DNA of 60,692 nt, from the NCBI GenBank assembly GCA_018969485.1, contig JAGWYG010000011.1, positions 1 to 60,692 of the forward strand, in the 5' to 3' direction. Shown piece after piece: positions 52,796 through 60,692 of this stretch. Made by a program: the position numbers and the translations under genes. This stretch comes from Chloroflexota bacterium (GTDB lineage: Bacteria; Chloroflexota; Chloroflexia; Chloroflexales; Roseiflexaceae). The notes beneath the pieces were generated by a model. It saw only the letters and a program-made list of their open reading frames with translations, had not been told where the DNA came from and ran no database searches. How positions within the stretch are numbered: the stretch's first letter is position 1; the number at the start of each line of letters is the position of its first letter.

Positions 52796-52830
52796 GCGTA
52801 CGATGACGCGCCGTCATATGGGAGGACGCC

Positions 52831-53733
52831 ATGACGACCCGCACATTGCCACCGCTGACGAGCAACGGGTATCCGCTGTCCGGCACGCCCCGCCGGCTCG
52901 GCTGGCTGGTGCCGAGTGACCCGCACGCGCCGCTGGCGGCGCTGCACGAGCAGTATCGCGCCCAGGGGTATCTGTGGCTGAAGGGGTTCTTCGATCCGGC
53001 GACGATCATCGCGCTGCGGCGGCGCTTCTTCGCGACGCTGGCGCCGTGTGGCCTGCTGCAGCCGGGGAGCGATCCCGCCGATGGGCTGGCGAATGCTGCA
53101 CCGATCGACCGCGGCCTGTACGACAGGCTGCTGATGGAGTTTGTGCGGACGGCGGCGTTTGAGGCGTTCTGTCTGCACGAGCGCCTGTGGCAGTTCTATG
53201 AGACGTTCCTCGGCGGTGCGGTGTATCTGCACAAACGGAAGATTGTGCGTAGCACGCAGCCGGGCAATACCTTCACGACGCCGGCCCACTATGACCTGAT
53301 CTACCTGCGGGGTGGCACCGACAGCGTGGTGACGAGCTGGATCCCGATTGGTGATGTGCCGGTCGAAATGGGCGGGCTGGTGTACCTGGAGCATTCGGAT
53401 CGCATGGGGCGCGCGCTCGAGGCCGAATTCGCCGTCCGGAATGCCGAGCTCTCGCCAGAAGAGCGCATCAATGCGTATAACAAGAATATGACCGAGGGCG
53501 GCTGGGTCGGCAAGGATCTGGCGGCGATGGCGGATCACTTCGATACGCGCTGGCTGGTGGCCGACTACGAGGTGGGCGATATGGTGGTGCATAGCGCCTA
53601 TATGATCCATGCTGCCACCAGTAACCAGCATCCGACGACGATCCGCCTGTCGACGGATATCCGCTACCAGCGGGTGCGCGATGAGATCGATGCGCGCTGG
53701 ACGCAGCACTGGTCGCTGAACGATATGCTGTGA
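52831..53733 (+). CDS. Phytanoyl-CoA dioxygenase (PhyH)-family Fe(II)/2-oxoglutarate oxygenase
   Basis: 300-residue member of the PhyH family of non-haem iron dioxygenases. The metal-binding HxD is in TPAHYDLIYL, and the second His is probably in DMVVHSAYMIH. IRLSTDIRYQR near the C-terminus supplies the arginine expected to hold 2-oxoglutarate. The substrate is unknown; family members hydroxylate lipids, natural products and small metabolites. It is divergent from nrdR. Confidence 0.85.
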   Translation: MTTRTLPPLTSNGYPLSGTPRRLGWLVPSDPHAPLAALHEQYRAQGYLWLKGFFDPATIIALRRRFFATLAPCGLLQPGSDPADGLANAAPIDRGLYDRLLMEFVRTAAFEAFCLHERLWQFYETFLGGAVYLHKRKIVRSTQPGNTFTTPAHYDLIYLRGGTDSVVTSWIPIGDVPVEMGGLVYLEHSDRMGRALEAEFAVRNAELSPEERINAYNKNMTEGGWVGKDLAAMADHFDTRWLVADYEVGDMVVHSAYMIHAATSNQHPTTIRLSTDIRYQRVRDEIDARWTQHWSLNDML

Positions 53734-53962
53734 TCGACTGCCGGCGCCCGGGTTGCGGTATCGGGCGCTCGGCGCCGGTGCTGCGCCCCGCCCGCACGGC
53801 GTGCCGGGTGGCGCCCCGGTGACGCGGCTGCTGCAATCACCGGGGCTGCGCCGCCCCGACGCCGACGATGGCCATGCGGGCCGTCGCGATGGTGCCGCGC
53901 AAAACAGCGCCGGGCTGGCTGATGGCGGCGGCGTATGGCGCGGTTACGAACAGGAGTACCTG

Positions 53963-55132
53963 ATGACGACGTCTGGCAGGATTGTTGCCCTGGCGACGGT
54001 GTGCCTCCTCGTGGCGTGTAGCGATGCCCCTGCCCGCCCGCCGGATGAGCCGGGCAGCTATGACGATCGCGATTCGTATGCTGATCCGGCGGGCGATGAT
54101 TCCGGATATCATCTGGCCAATGCGCAGGTCGATGCCTGGTTCGCGCGGTTCATCACGCCCGAAATGCCCGGCGGAGCAGCGCTGGTCGTCAAGGATGGCG
54201 CGATCATCCATCAGGCAGCCTATGGACTGGCGGATCTCGAGCAGCAGACCCCCCTGACGACCGCTCATGCGTTTCATCTGGCATCGATGAGCAAGCAGAT
54301 GACTGCGCTGAGTATCATGATGCTCGCCGAGCAGCAGAAACTCAGCTACGACGATCCCGTCGGCCGCTATCTCCCCGAACTACAGAAATTTGGCGATGCA
54401 TTGACGATTCGTCGCATGCTGAATCACACATCGGGGCTGCCTGATTACTCGGACGGTGTCATGGAGCCGCTCATGAAGCGATCTGACCATCCGACGAATG
54501 ATGATCTGCTGCAGGTGATCAAACGGAAGCGCAAGTTGCTCTATCCGCCGGGCGATCAATCGTACTACAGCAATGTTGGATACGATCTGCTGGCCATCGT
54601 CATCGAGCGCGTCTCCGGCATGACCTTCCCCGAGTTCGTGCAAACGCGCATCTTTGACGTTCTCGGCATGACCCACACGTTCTCGCTGCCCAACGACGCA
54701 CGGATGGCGCGTGACCTGATCGCGCTGAGCTACACCGGCAGCAGCGACGAGCCCGAGGTCTATCGCTCCGACGAGCTCGACGGCATCTACGGCTCTGGTT
54801 CGATCTATTCGACGATCGGCGACATGGCGCTGTACGACGAGGCGCTCTACGGCGACGTGCTGGTCTCGCGGCGCGCCTACGCGGAGGCGCTTGAGCCGGC
54901 GATGCTCAACGATGGCAGCAGCGACCCGTACGGATTCGGGCTGGAGCTCGGCCAGTGGCACGGGGATGCCTACGCGGCGCACTCCGGCGCGTGGCTGGGG
55001 TTCAACACCGACTACGTGCGGTTCCCGGCGCGGCACCTGTCGGTGATCGTGCTGCTCAACCGCGACTACGACTATCCCGACGACCCGCGGATCGCGCTGC
55101 AGGTCGCCGAGTTCTATCGCGCCGAACCGTGA
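53963..55132 (+). CDS. Serine beta-lactamase/D-alanyl-D-alanine carboxypeptidase-like lipoprotein
   Basis: 389 residues with a lipoprotein signal (LVAC lipobox, Cys near residue 19). The class C-type beta-lactamase fold has the SxxK motif in ASMSKQMT and the YxN motif in YYSNVGYD. The HxG-type KTG box is replaced by AHSGAWLGF. LRNHTSGLPDYSD-like (RRMLNHTSGLPDYS) is typical of the EstB/penicillin-binding family. It could be an esterase or a peptidase. AGGAG lies 6 nt before the ATG at 53963; the frame before it has no homology. Confidence 0.87.
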   Translation: MTTSGRIVALATVCLLVACSDAPARPPDEPGSYDDRDSYADPAGDDSGYHLANAQVDAWFARFITPEMPGGAALVVKDGAIIHQAAYGLADLEQQTPLTTAHAFHLASMSKQMTALSIMMLAEQQKLSYDDPVGRYLPELQKFGDALTIRRMLNHTSGLPDYSDGVMEPLMKRSDHPTNDDLLQVIKRKRKLLYPPGDQSYYSNVGYDLLAIVIERVSGMTFPEFVQTRIFDVLGMTHTFSLPNDARMARDLIALSYTGSSDEPEVYRSDELDGIYGSGSIYSTIGDMALYDEALYGDVLVSRRAYAEALEPAMLNDGSSDPYGFGLELGQWHGDAYAAHSGAWLGFNTDYVRFPARHLSVIVLLNRDYDYPDDPRIALQVAEFYRAEP

Positions 55133-55166
55133 CCCCGCGGCGGGCGGCGGCCACGGCGCGCCGCCG

Positions 55167-57611
55167 TCACGGCGTGATCTGCCCGACCACGCGCCCTGCG
55201 GCCTCGTCGGCGACGGCGATCACCAGCAGCGGCTTGCCGCCGACGTCCTCGATGGTGCGCACCGACGGATCGGATACCGCCAGCGCGGCGCTGGCCGCGG
55301 CCCGCGCCACCGCATCGCGCGTCGGCGACAGGATCACGATGCGCGGCGTGGTGCCATCGCAGGCGAGCCCATCGAACGCACCGACCGTCAGGCCGTCCGT
55401 GAGGAACGTCAGCACATCGCTGCGGCGGGTCAGGCGCGTATCGAGGCAGACGGGCACGTCGGCGGCGGCGGCGGCGCGGCTGATGCGCCCGGCCAGCGTA
55501 TCAGCCTGCTCGAACTCACGCACCACGCGGGTATCGCCGGGCATCAGCGCAAACACCAGCACGATGCTCCACAGCGCGCCGCCGGCGAGCAGCGGGACGG
55601 CCAGTCGCCGTCGCGGCGCCAGGCGATCCAGCGCCAGCGCGGCGATGATCGCCGCCGGCGCCAGCGCACCGAGGCTGCGCATCGCGTGGGGCGCGTTGGC
55701 GCTGAGAATGCCGGGCAATAGGCCGACCACCAGCCACGCACCCAGCAGCAGCGACAGGCGCTCGCGGCGCAGCGCCAGCAGTGCGATGCCCACCGCGAAC
55801 AACGCGCCCGCGACCGGGTCGAGCAGCGGGGCACCCGGCGCATGGTGCCGACCGTTGCGATCGCCCGCGACGTGCCACATCTCGAGATGTGGCACCAGGT
55901 TGCCGAGGATCATCGCGAGCGGCGCATGTCGTTCGGCGCTCGCCTGCTCGAGCAGCGCCACCATCGCCACACGGCGATTGTAGCCGTCCCAGTTGGTTGC
56001 GAGGAACTGCAGCAGCGGCGTGAGCACCAGGACGGCCGCCACGCCGGCGGCGCAGAGCGCCGGCAGGGCACGCCGCCAGGCCGTGCGGTCGGCGCCCAGC
56101 CGGAGCACCACGACGACCAGCAGCACCAGCGGCGCCATCCGGCCGGTGTGGTAGGCGTACACCGCCGCTGCGCCGGCGACGGCGCCGGGCACCAGCAGCG
56201 CGAAGCGGCGCGCCGTGCCGGCATCGGGCGCCAGCGCGCGCCACGCCAGGCCCACCGCGCTCAGCGTCAGCACCTGATCAAGCGTCGCCGGGAACGCCCA
56301 GCGGCTCATCGTCAGGCTCCACGACGCCGCGCTGATGATGCCGGCGGCGAGCAACGCGCCACGCGCGCCGATCAGCGGCCGCGCTGCCCACCACAGCGCC
56401 GGGACGGTGAGCGCGCCGCACACCGCGCTCACCAGCCGCGCCGACGCCACGCCCGGCCCGAGCCAGCCCATCACCGGCGCCATCAGATAGAACAGCAGCG
56501 CCGGCAGGTCGGCGCCGCTGACCACATAGACCGGCCGGACGTCGGGGTTGGTCCAGATCAGCAGCGCCAGCATGGCGTGGCGGGCCTCGTCGCGCCACAG
56601 GCCGACGGGCAGGGTTTCGAGCCAGAGCAGGCGCAGCACCAGCGCCAGCAGCGTGAGCGCTCCGACGATGGCGCCGTCGCGCCAGGTGGCCGGCAGCGGG
56701 CGCCAGGTGGATGGGCGGGCCAGCAGCGCCAGGCTCAGCGCCGCGGCGGCGAGCAGCGGCGCCGCCAGCACCAGTCCGAGGCGCAGCGCCGCCAGCGCCA
56801 GCACCAGCGTCAGCACCGCACCGATGCGGGCGCGGGCGGGGTGACGCTGCAGCACCGCGGCGGCGCCACGGGTGCCGCGCTGCACCCAGGGCCAGCCGAG
56901 CGCCAGCGCCAGCGGCAGCGTCGGCCACCACGGCCAGCCCAGCGTCGGCAGCCACAATCCGCCCTGTGCCGGCCACCACGCCAGGCCAGCGCTCAGCAGC
57001 AGTGCCGCCGCGCTCAGCCCGACGCCGGGCCAGCGCGGTGCCGCACACCGCCACAGCACCAATCCCAGCAGCAGCGGCAGCGTCGCCAGAAACAGCACGC
57101 GCAGCCCCTGCGCCGGCACCGGGCCCAACGCCCGTGCCCGAGCCGCGCTCAGCGCCAACCCCAGCACCCGCGCATCACCAGGAACCTCAAACGGCGCGAT
57201 CTGCAGCGCCAGCCCCGTCTCGTCGGCGGCGCGGGTAGGCACCAGCACATGGTACTGACGCCACTGGTCGGTGAGCCGGAAGGGCCCGATGCTGCGATCC
57301 GCATCGACCAGGCGCACCACCGGCGGTGTGGCACCGGCCGGGCGTTGCGACACCAGCCGCAGCCGCAGCAGCGCCGGCCGGCCATCGAAGCCATACCACA
57401 CCAGCGCCGCCTCGGGCGTCGACCAGCGGTAGGTCGTGCCCGACTGATGCTCAGCCTCGTAGAAGCCTACCAGCGTGCGGTCGCCGTCGGCCACGTCGCT
57501 CACCGGATCCGGCGCCACCATGAGCGCCGCGAGGCCCGCCAGCATGCCGGCGAGCACGCCGAAGAGCAGCGCGATGCGCCAGCCGAAGCGCGGCCCAGAA
57601 TCGACACGCAT
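55167..57611 (-). CDS. Polytopic glycosyltransferase-like membrane protein, ArnT/PMT type
   Basis: 814-residue membrane protein. An N-terminal membrane helix and about 150 residues of periplasmic beta-rich sequence precede a multi-helix core with LWRDEARHAMLALL, which holds the Asp-Glu of the PMT/ArnT lipid-linked-sugar glycosyltransferase superfamily. A C-terminal soluble domain follows (about 170 residues with LDTRLTRRSDVLTFL). The sugar and acceptor are unknown. It neighbours the isopentenyl phosphate kinase and a polyprenyl-phosphate phosphoribosyltransferase-like gene, which fits a lipid-linked sugar route. Confidence 0.75.
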   Translation of the reverse strand: MRVDSGPRFGWRIALLFGVLAGMLAGLAALMVAPDPVSDVADGDRTLVGFYEAEHQSGTTYRWSTPEAALVWYGFDGRPALLRLRLVSQRPAGATPPVVRLVDADRSIGPFRLTDQWRQYHVLVPTRAADETGLALQIAPFEVPGDARVLGLALSAARARALGPVPAQGLRVLFLATLPLLLGLVLWRCAAPRWPGVGLSAAALLLSAGLAWWPAQGGLWLPTLGWPWWPTLPLALALGWPWVQRGTRGAAAVLQRHPARARIGAVLTLVLALAALRLGLVLAAPLLAAAALSLALLARPSTWRPLPATWRDGAIVGALTLLALVLRLLWLETLPVGLWRDEARHAMLALLIWTNPDVRPVYVVSGADLPALLFYLMAPVMGWLGPGVASARLVSAVCGALTVPALWWAARPLIGARGALLAAGIISAASWSLTMSRWAFPATLDQVLTLSAVGLAWRALAPDAGTARRFALLVPGAVAGAAAVYAYHTGRMAPLVLLVVVVLRLGADRTAWRRALPALCAAGVAAVLVLTPLLQFLATNWDGYNRRVAMVALLEQASAERHAPLAMILGNLVPHLEMWHVAGDRNGRHHAPGAPLLDPVAGALFAVGIALLALRRERLSLLLGAWLVVGLLPGILSANAPHAMRSLGALAPAAIIAALALDRLAPRRRLAVPLLAGGALWSIVLVFALMPGDTRVVREFEQADTLAGRISRAAAAADVPVCLDTRLTRRSDVLTFLTDGLTVGAFDGLACDGTTPRIVILSPTRDAVARAAASAALAVSDPSVRTIEDVGGKPLLVIAVADEAAGRVVGQITP

Positions 57612-57612
57612 C

Positions 57613-58422
57613 TCAACACTCCTGACGGATGGTCGTGCCGTGCCCGGCGCGATCGTCGAGCAGTACTTCGCGCAGCACGCCCGGCTGCGGCCCGACGAGC
57701 CGCACCGTCAGATCCGGCAGGCTCGCCACCAGCGACCACATCGCCTCGAGCTTGCCACGCATACCGCCGGTGACGTCGACGCCATGCGAGGCACCCGCGC
57801 CGGCCAGCACCGCGGCGATCGAGCGGCGGTCGATCTGCCGAATCAGGCGCGCGGTCGGATCACGATGCGGATCGGCGGTGAATACGCCCGATTCGCCGAC
57901 CAGCACGATGCGGCACGGGCCGGCGCAGCGGCGGGCCAGCGATGCCAGGATCTGCTCGGTCGAGCAGATCGCCGACCCCTGCTGCGTATCAAATGCCACA
58001 TCGCCGTAGACCACCGGCAGCATCCGGCGCGCCAGCGCCAGGTCCACCGTCTCGGCCGCCCACGGCCCCAGCCGGCCGCCGGTGCTGCGGGCGCTCGCCG
58101 ACGGCTGGATCGAGAACGCCGGCAGGCCCGCCGCGAGCAAGGCGTCGACCACCATCCGGTTCAGCCGCTGGGCCGCGGCGGCGGTCATGGCGAATCCCAT
58201 CCAGTCGCCATCGGGCGCGATGCCGGTGTGAACGCCGAAGCGCCGGGCGTAGACATGCCCGAACGAGCCGCTGCCGTGCCCCAGCACCAGCGGCAGCGCC
58301 GGCCGCGCCGCGCGCACCGCCACCAGTTCGGCCGCCAGCGCGGCGATGGTCACGTCATCGGCCTGCTCGGTGCCACGCTTGTCGGTGATCACCGAGCCGC
58401 CCAGTTTGATCAGCGTCAGCAT
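57613..58422 (-). CDS. Isopentenyl phosphate kinase
   Basis: 269-residue amino-acid-kinase-fold enzyme that phosphorylates isopentenyl phosphate to the diphosphate, the last step of the modified mevalonate route known in archaea and some Chloroflexota. It has KLGGSVITDK at the N-terminus, LVLGHGSGSFGH with the substrate His, PVVYGDVAFD and VTGGMRGKL. The start was set at ATG 58422 with GGGAG 6 nt upstream, not the earlier 58434. Its start is 23 nt from the UbiA gene stop. Confidence 0.9.
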   Translation of the reverse strand: MLTLIKLGGSVITDKRGTEQADDVTIAALAAELVAVRAARPALPLVLGHGSGSFGHVYARRFGVHTGIAPDGDWMGFAMTAAAAQRLNRMVVDALLAAGLPAFSIQPSASARSTGGRLGPWAAETVDLALARRMLPVVYGDVAFDTQQGSAICSTEQILASLARRCAGPCRIVLVGESGVFTADPHRDPTARLIRQIDRRSIAAVLAGAGASHGVDVTGGMRGKLEAMWSLVASLPDLTVRLVGPQPGVLREVLLDDRAGHGTTIRQEC

Positions 58423-58444
58423 CACAGCTCCCATCGGCCGGCGG

Positions 58445-59398
58445 TCAGGCGGGGTACAGCGCGAACACCGTCAGGACGACCGCCCCGTACGCGAGGATCG
58501 ACAGCGCCAGCGGCCGATCGCGCAGCACCAACTCTTCGGGGCTGCCGCCGCCGCCACGGTGATGGATCAGGTACAGGTAGCGGAAGATCGCGTAGACGAC
58601 GAACGGCACGGTGGCCAGCATCACCGGATAGGGTTCGCGCGGCAGCGTGGTAGCGCTGAAGGTGAACAGCGTGTAGGCCATCAGCGTGAGCGCCGTCACC
58701 AGCGAGAGCATCTGGTCGAGCATCGGCAGCGAGTACTCTTCGAGGATCTTGCGGTGGCTGCCGGCGCTGCCTTCGAGCAGCACCAGTTCGGCGCGCCGCT
58801 TGCCCAGGCCGAGGAACAGGGCCAGCGAGCCCATGCAGATCAGCAGCCACGGCGTGATGCCGATGTCGAGGACGACGGCACCGGCGATGGCGCGCAGCAC
58901 GAACCCCGCGGCGATGGTGAAGACATCGAGGATGACCAGGTGCTTCAGCCAGTAGGTGTAGAGCAGCCCCTGGACCAGCAGGTAGATCGTGATGACGATC
59001 AGCAGGCCGGGATCGAAGCCCTCACGGCTGTCGAGCAGCGCGGCGCCGGCGAGTGCGATCGTGAGCAGCGACACCGCCGCGACGCCGGCTACGCGGCCGG
59101 GCAGTTCGCCCGACGCCAGCGGCCGGTGGCGCTTGTGCGGGTGCGCCCGATCCTTCTCGATGTCGGCCAGATCGTTGATCAGGTAGATCGCGCTCGCCGC
59201 CAGCGAGAACACGATGAAGGCACCGCACGCCAGCGCGATGGACTCCGGCTGCGTCCAGAGCCGGGCCTCGGAGAAGGCGATCGCGGCGAAGACGAAGCTG
59301 TTCTTGATCCACTGCTTCGGCCGCATCGTGCGAACCAGGGCGCGCAGCACGGCGACGCCACGCGCTGGCGCCTGCCTCGATCCATCGCTCCCGTTCAT
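58445..59398 (-). CDS. UbiA prenyltransferase, decaprenyl-phosphate phosphoribosyltransferase-like
   Basis: 317-residue membrane enzyme with about eight or nine helices. Both Asp-rich motifs are present: NDLADIEKDRAHPHK (NDxxDxxxD) in the first loop and DVFTIAAGFVLRAIAG in the second. KRHRPLASGEL and the length match the actinobacterial-type decaprenyl-phosphate phosphoribosyltransferases, which start the lipid-linked arabinose route. The substrate is inferred from family. It lies directly upstream of the isopentenyl phosphate kinase. Confidence 0.87.
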   Translation of the reverse strand: MNGSDGSRQAPARGVAVLRALVRTMRPKQWIKNSFVFAAIAFSEARLWTQPESIALACGAFIVFSLAASAIYLINDLADIEKDRAHPHKRHRPLASGELPGRVAGVAAVSLLTIALAGAALLDSREGFDPGLLIVITIYLLVQGLLYTYWLKHLVILDVFTIAAGFVLRAIAGAVVLDIGITPWLLICMGSLALFLGLGKRRAELVLLEGSAGSHRKILEEYSLPMLDQMLSLVTALTLMAYTLFTFSATTLPREPYPVMLATVPFVVYAIFRYLYLIHHRGGGGSPEELVLRDRPLALSILAYGAVVLTVFALYPA

Positions 59399-59769
59399 TG
59401 CCCCTCCCTTGTGTGCCTCCGCGGCATTCTAGCCCAGCGTCGGCAGCGGAGTCAATCGGCGTGGCGGGTGGCGGCCGTGCACCGTATACGAAGACACGAA
59501 GACGCGAAGGGCCGGGGCGACGGGATCACACGAAGACACGAAGGCACGAAGAGGCAAAGACGCGAAGGGACGGGAGGCGGGGGACGGTATCACACGAAGA
59601 CACGAAGGCACGAAGGGGCGAGGACGGGAGACGGGAGACGGGGGACGTATCACACGAAGACACGAAGGCGCGAAGGGGCGTCGCTCCTCGCTCCTCGCTC
59701 CTCACTCCTCGCTCCTCGCTCCTCGCTCCTCGCTCCTCGCTCCTCGCTCCTCGCTCCTCTCCTCTCAGG
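59399..59769. other. Intergenic region with repeats
   Basis: Divergent gap between the UbiA gene and rsmI. It begins with about 80 bp without a feature; the rest is the repeat tract described separately (59480-59760), ending where the rsmI promoter starts. Confidence 0.7.
59480..59760. repeat. ACGAAGACACGAAGG repeats followed by a GCTCCTC tandem tract
   Basis: Four copies of a unit around CACACGAAGACACGAAGGC at intervals of about 65 bp (59480-59690), separated by GGGACGGGAGACGGG-like spacers. A tandem 7-bp tract, GCTCCTC repeated about ten times (59689-59760), follows. The first family is the inverse of that at the left edge of the window. It is not coding; the frames within it are repeats of Ser/Arg or Pro. 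Confidence 0.9.
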
Positions 59770-59798
59770 TTGACCCATGCGATGGTCCGTAGTAAGAT
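59770..59798 (+). promoter_or_regulatory. Sigma-70 promoter of a leaderless rsmI transcript
   Basis: TTGACC (59770-59775) and TAAGAT (59793-59798) are 17 nt apart. The A of the ATG at 59805 is the expected start of the transcript. No Shine-Dalgarno is present before the ATG, in keeping with leaderless translation. Confidence 0.65.
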
Positions 59799-59804
59799 TG
59801 CGGC

Positions 59805-60542
59805 ATGTTGTATCTTGTGGCGACACCGATCGGCAACCTGGGCGACATCACGATGCGGGCGCTCGACGTGCTGCGCACGGTGGACTACATCGCCAGCGAG
59901 GACACGCGGCACACCGGGGTGCTGTTGCAGCATTTCGGCATCAGCAAGCCGCAGATCGCGTTCCACGAGCACAACGAGGCGCGCGCCGGCGCGCGGATCA
60001 TCGGGCTGCTGCACGAGGGGCGCGACGTCGCGCTGGTGAGCGATGCCGGCACGCCGGGCATCGCCGATCCCGGCTTCACGCTGGTGCGGCGCGCCATCGC
60101 CGAGGACCTGGCCTTCACCGTGGTGCCCGGGCCGTCCGCGCTGATCGGCGCGCTGGTCATGTCGGGGCTGGCGGTCCACAGCTTCACGTTCCGCGGCTTC
60201 GCGCCGCGCAAGCCCGGGCCCCGGCGGCGCTTCCTGGCCGTCGACGGCGCCGCGCCCCACACCCTGATCTACTACGAGAGCCCCTACCGCCTGGTCGCGC
60301 TGCTGCGCGATGCCCTCGCGGTCTTCGGCGACCGGCAGGCGGCGGTGGTGAATGATCTGACCAAGCGCTTCGAACTGGTGCAGCGCGGCAGCCTGAGCAT
60401 GCTCGTCGCCCACCACGAGGCCACCACCCCGCGCGGCGAGTATGTCGTCGTGATCAGTGGCGCCGGCGCCACGCGCGCCACGGGCACCGATGATGACGCC
60501 AGCACCGCTGCCGACGCCGAGGTGGTCGATGGCCAGGAATGA
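59805..60542 (+). CDS. rsmI: 16S rRNA (cytidine1402-2'-O)-methyltransferase RsmI
   Basis: 245-residue SAM-dependent methyltransferase that 2'-O-methylates C1402 of 16S rRNA. It has [13 protein letters not shown] at the N-terminus, [39 protein letters not shown] and FRGFAPRK, all diagnostic. The last 20 residues are a low-complexity Asp/Ala-rich tail. The end of the gene overlaps the start of the next by 14 nt. Confidence 0.95.
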   Translation: MLYLVATPIGNLGDITMRALDVLRTVDYIASEDTRHTGVLLQHFGISKPQIAFHEHNEARAGARIIGLLHEGRDVALVSDAGTPGIADPGFTLVRRAIAEDLAFTVVPGPSALIGALVMSGLAVHSFTFRGFAPRKPGPRRRFLAVDGAAPHTLIYYESPYRLVALLRDALAVFGDRQAAVVNDLTKRFELVQRGSLSMLVAHHEATTPRGEYVVVISGAGATRATGTDDDASTAADAEVVDGQE

Positions 60543-60692
60543 CCGCTCGCCCGGCCGGCTCGGGCGGCGCGCCGCGCTGCTGGCGATCGCTGCCGGCGCC
60601 GGGGGGGCGGCCCGCGTCACCGCCGAACTCGTCGAGCGCAGCATCCATACGCTCTACGTCCCCGTGGTGCGGAGCGGCCCGGGGCCGACTGC
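60529..60692 (+). CDS. Start of a putative exported protein, cut by the window end
   Basis: Partial open frame starting at ATG 60529. [20 protein letters not shown] resembles a twin-arginine or Sec-type export signal (RR followed by a hydrophobic stretch with small residues). Nothing more can be said of the mature protein because the window ends at codon 54. It overlaps rsmI by 14 nt. Confidence 0.55.
   Translation, partial: MARNDRSPGRLGRRAALLAIAAGAGGAARVTAELVERSIHTLYVPVVRSGPGPT

Noticed and set aside
55842-57773. Plus-strand open frame of 643 codons
   Set aside because: Antisense to the PMT-like gene, rich in Gln/Arg/His with no domain; a shadow frame.
59480-59690. CRISPR array
   Set aside because: Units are short and imperfect, spacers are themselves repetitive, and no cas gene is nearby.
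1-60692. tRNA or rRNA genes
   Set aside because: Visual search for T-arm consensus GGTTCGAATCC and for rRNA-like sequence gave no supported candidate. A tRNAscan run would be decisive.

Overview
The window is GC-rich bacterial chromosome with tightly packed genes, strong sigma-70-type promoters, a housekeeping RpoD-type sigma factor, gyrA, ruvA, nrdR, miaB, metH and an isopentenyl phosphate kinase. The gene mix (isopentenyl phosphate kinase beside a decaprenyl-phosphate phosphoribosyltransferase-like UbiA protein, LCP protein, BFN-type DUF151 protein, GlgP of the DUF3417 type) suggests a Chloroflexota relative, perhaps near Roseiflexus/Kouleothrix. That placement is an inference from gene content and not a phylogeny. 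No rRNA, tRNA or CRISPR was seen.

Layout. 1-256: edge repeats. 257-2185: UvrD/PcrA-type helicase. 2201-6094: iron(III) ABC transporter operon (fbpCBA) with a consensus promoter. 6211-7704: aldehyde dehydrogenase. 7796-12745: a minus-strand run of deoxynucleoside kinase, HAD phosphatase, RuvA, NUDIX and GyrA. 12871-16078: metallophosphoesterase, main sigma factor and an oxidoreductase. 16190-18304: secreted glycosidase-like protein. 18616-24273: radC. 24443-29628: zincin, M42 peptidase and a three-gene unknown cluster. 29668-34315: TPR protein, CPBP protease, MiaB and LCP protein on the minus strand. 34406-39885: phosphoesterase, DUF3054, three tandem histidine phosphatases, DUF2227 and an alpha/beta hydrolase. 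40254-52701: MetH, glycogen phosphorylase, DUF151, an EF-G paralogue, FabG, a membrane/Mrr-like protein and NrdR. 52831-60692: PhyH dioxygenase, a serine beta-lactamase-like lipoprotein, an ArnT/PMT-like membrane protein, isopentenyl phosphate kinase, UbiA, RsmI and a cut-off secreted protein.

The outstanding feature is radC. What looks like a truncated radC with junk behind it reads as one gene in four exons (487, 50, 97 and 62 nt) separated by three group II introns (2128, 863 and 1971 nt), all in the sense orientation. Each intron begins GTGCG, carries a canonical 34-nt domain V with a GNRA tetraloop, and ends in CTACYCGAC with a candidate branch-point A at -7. Each has, about 300-325 nt from its 5' end, a hairpin loop whose 7-nt EBS1 pairs with its own upstream exon. 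Precise removal of all three restores an uninterrupted 231-residue RadC including the JAMM motif VHNHPSGD; the middle intron falls between the two histidines of that motif. The two intron-encoded proteins are reverse-transcriptase relatives in which YADD has become HAGQ and AVWS. The middle intron keeps only a relic of the protein's N-terminus. This looks like an immobile, maturase-dependent set of introns maintained inside a DNA-repair-associated gene.

Other items of interest are a 226-bp tandem duplication joining the ends of fabG and the EF-G gene, intergenic repeat modules in three places, a triplicated phosphatase with a 69-nt identical tract, leaderless nrdR and rsmI promoters, and palindromes at the gyrA and radC promoters.
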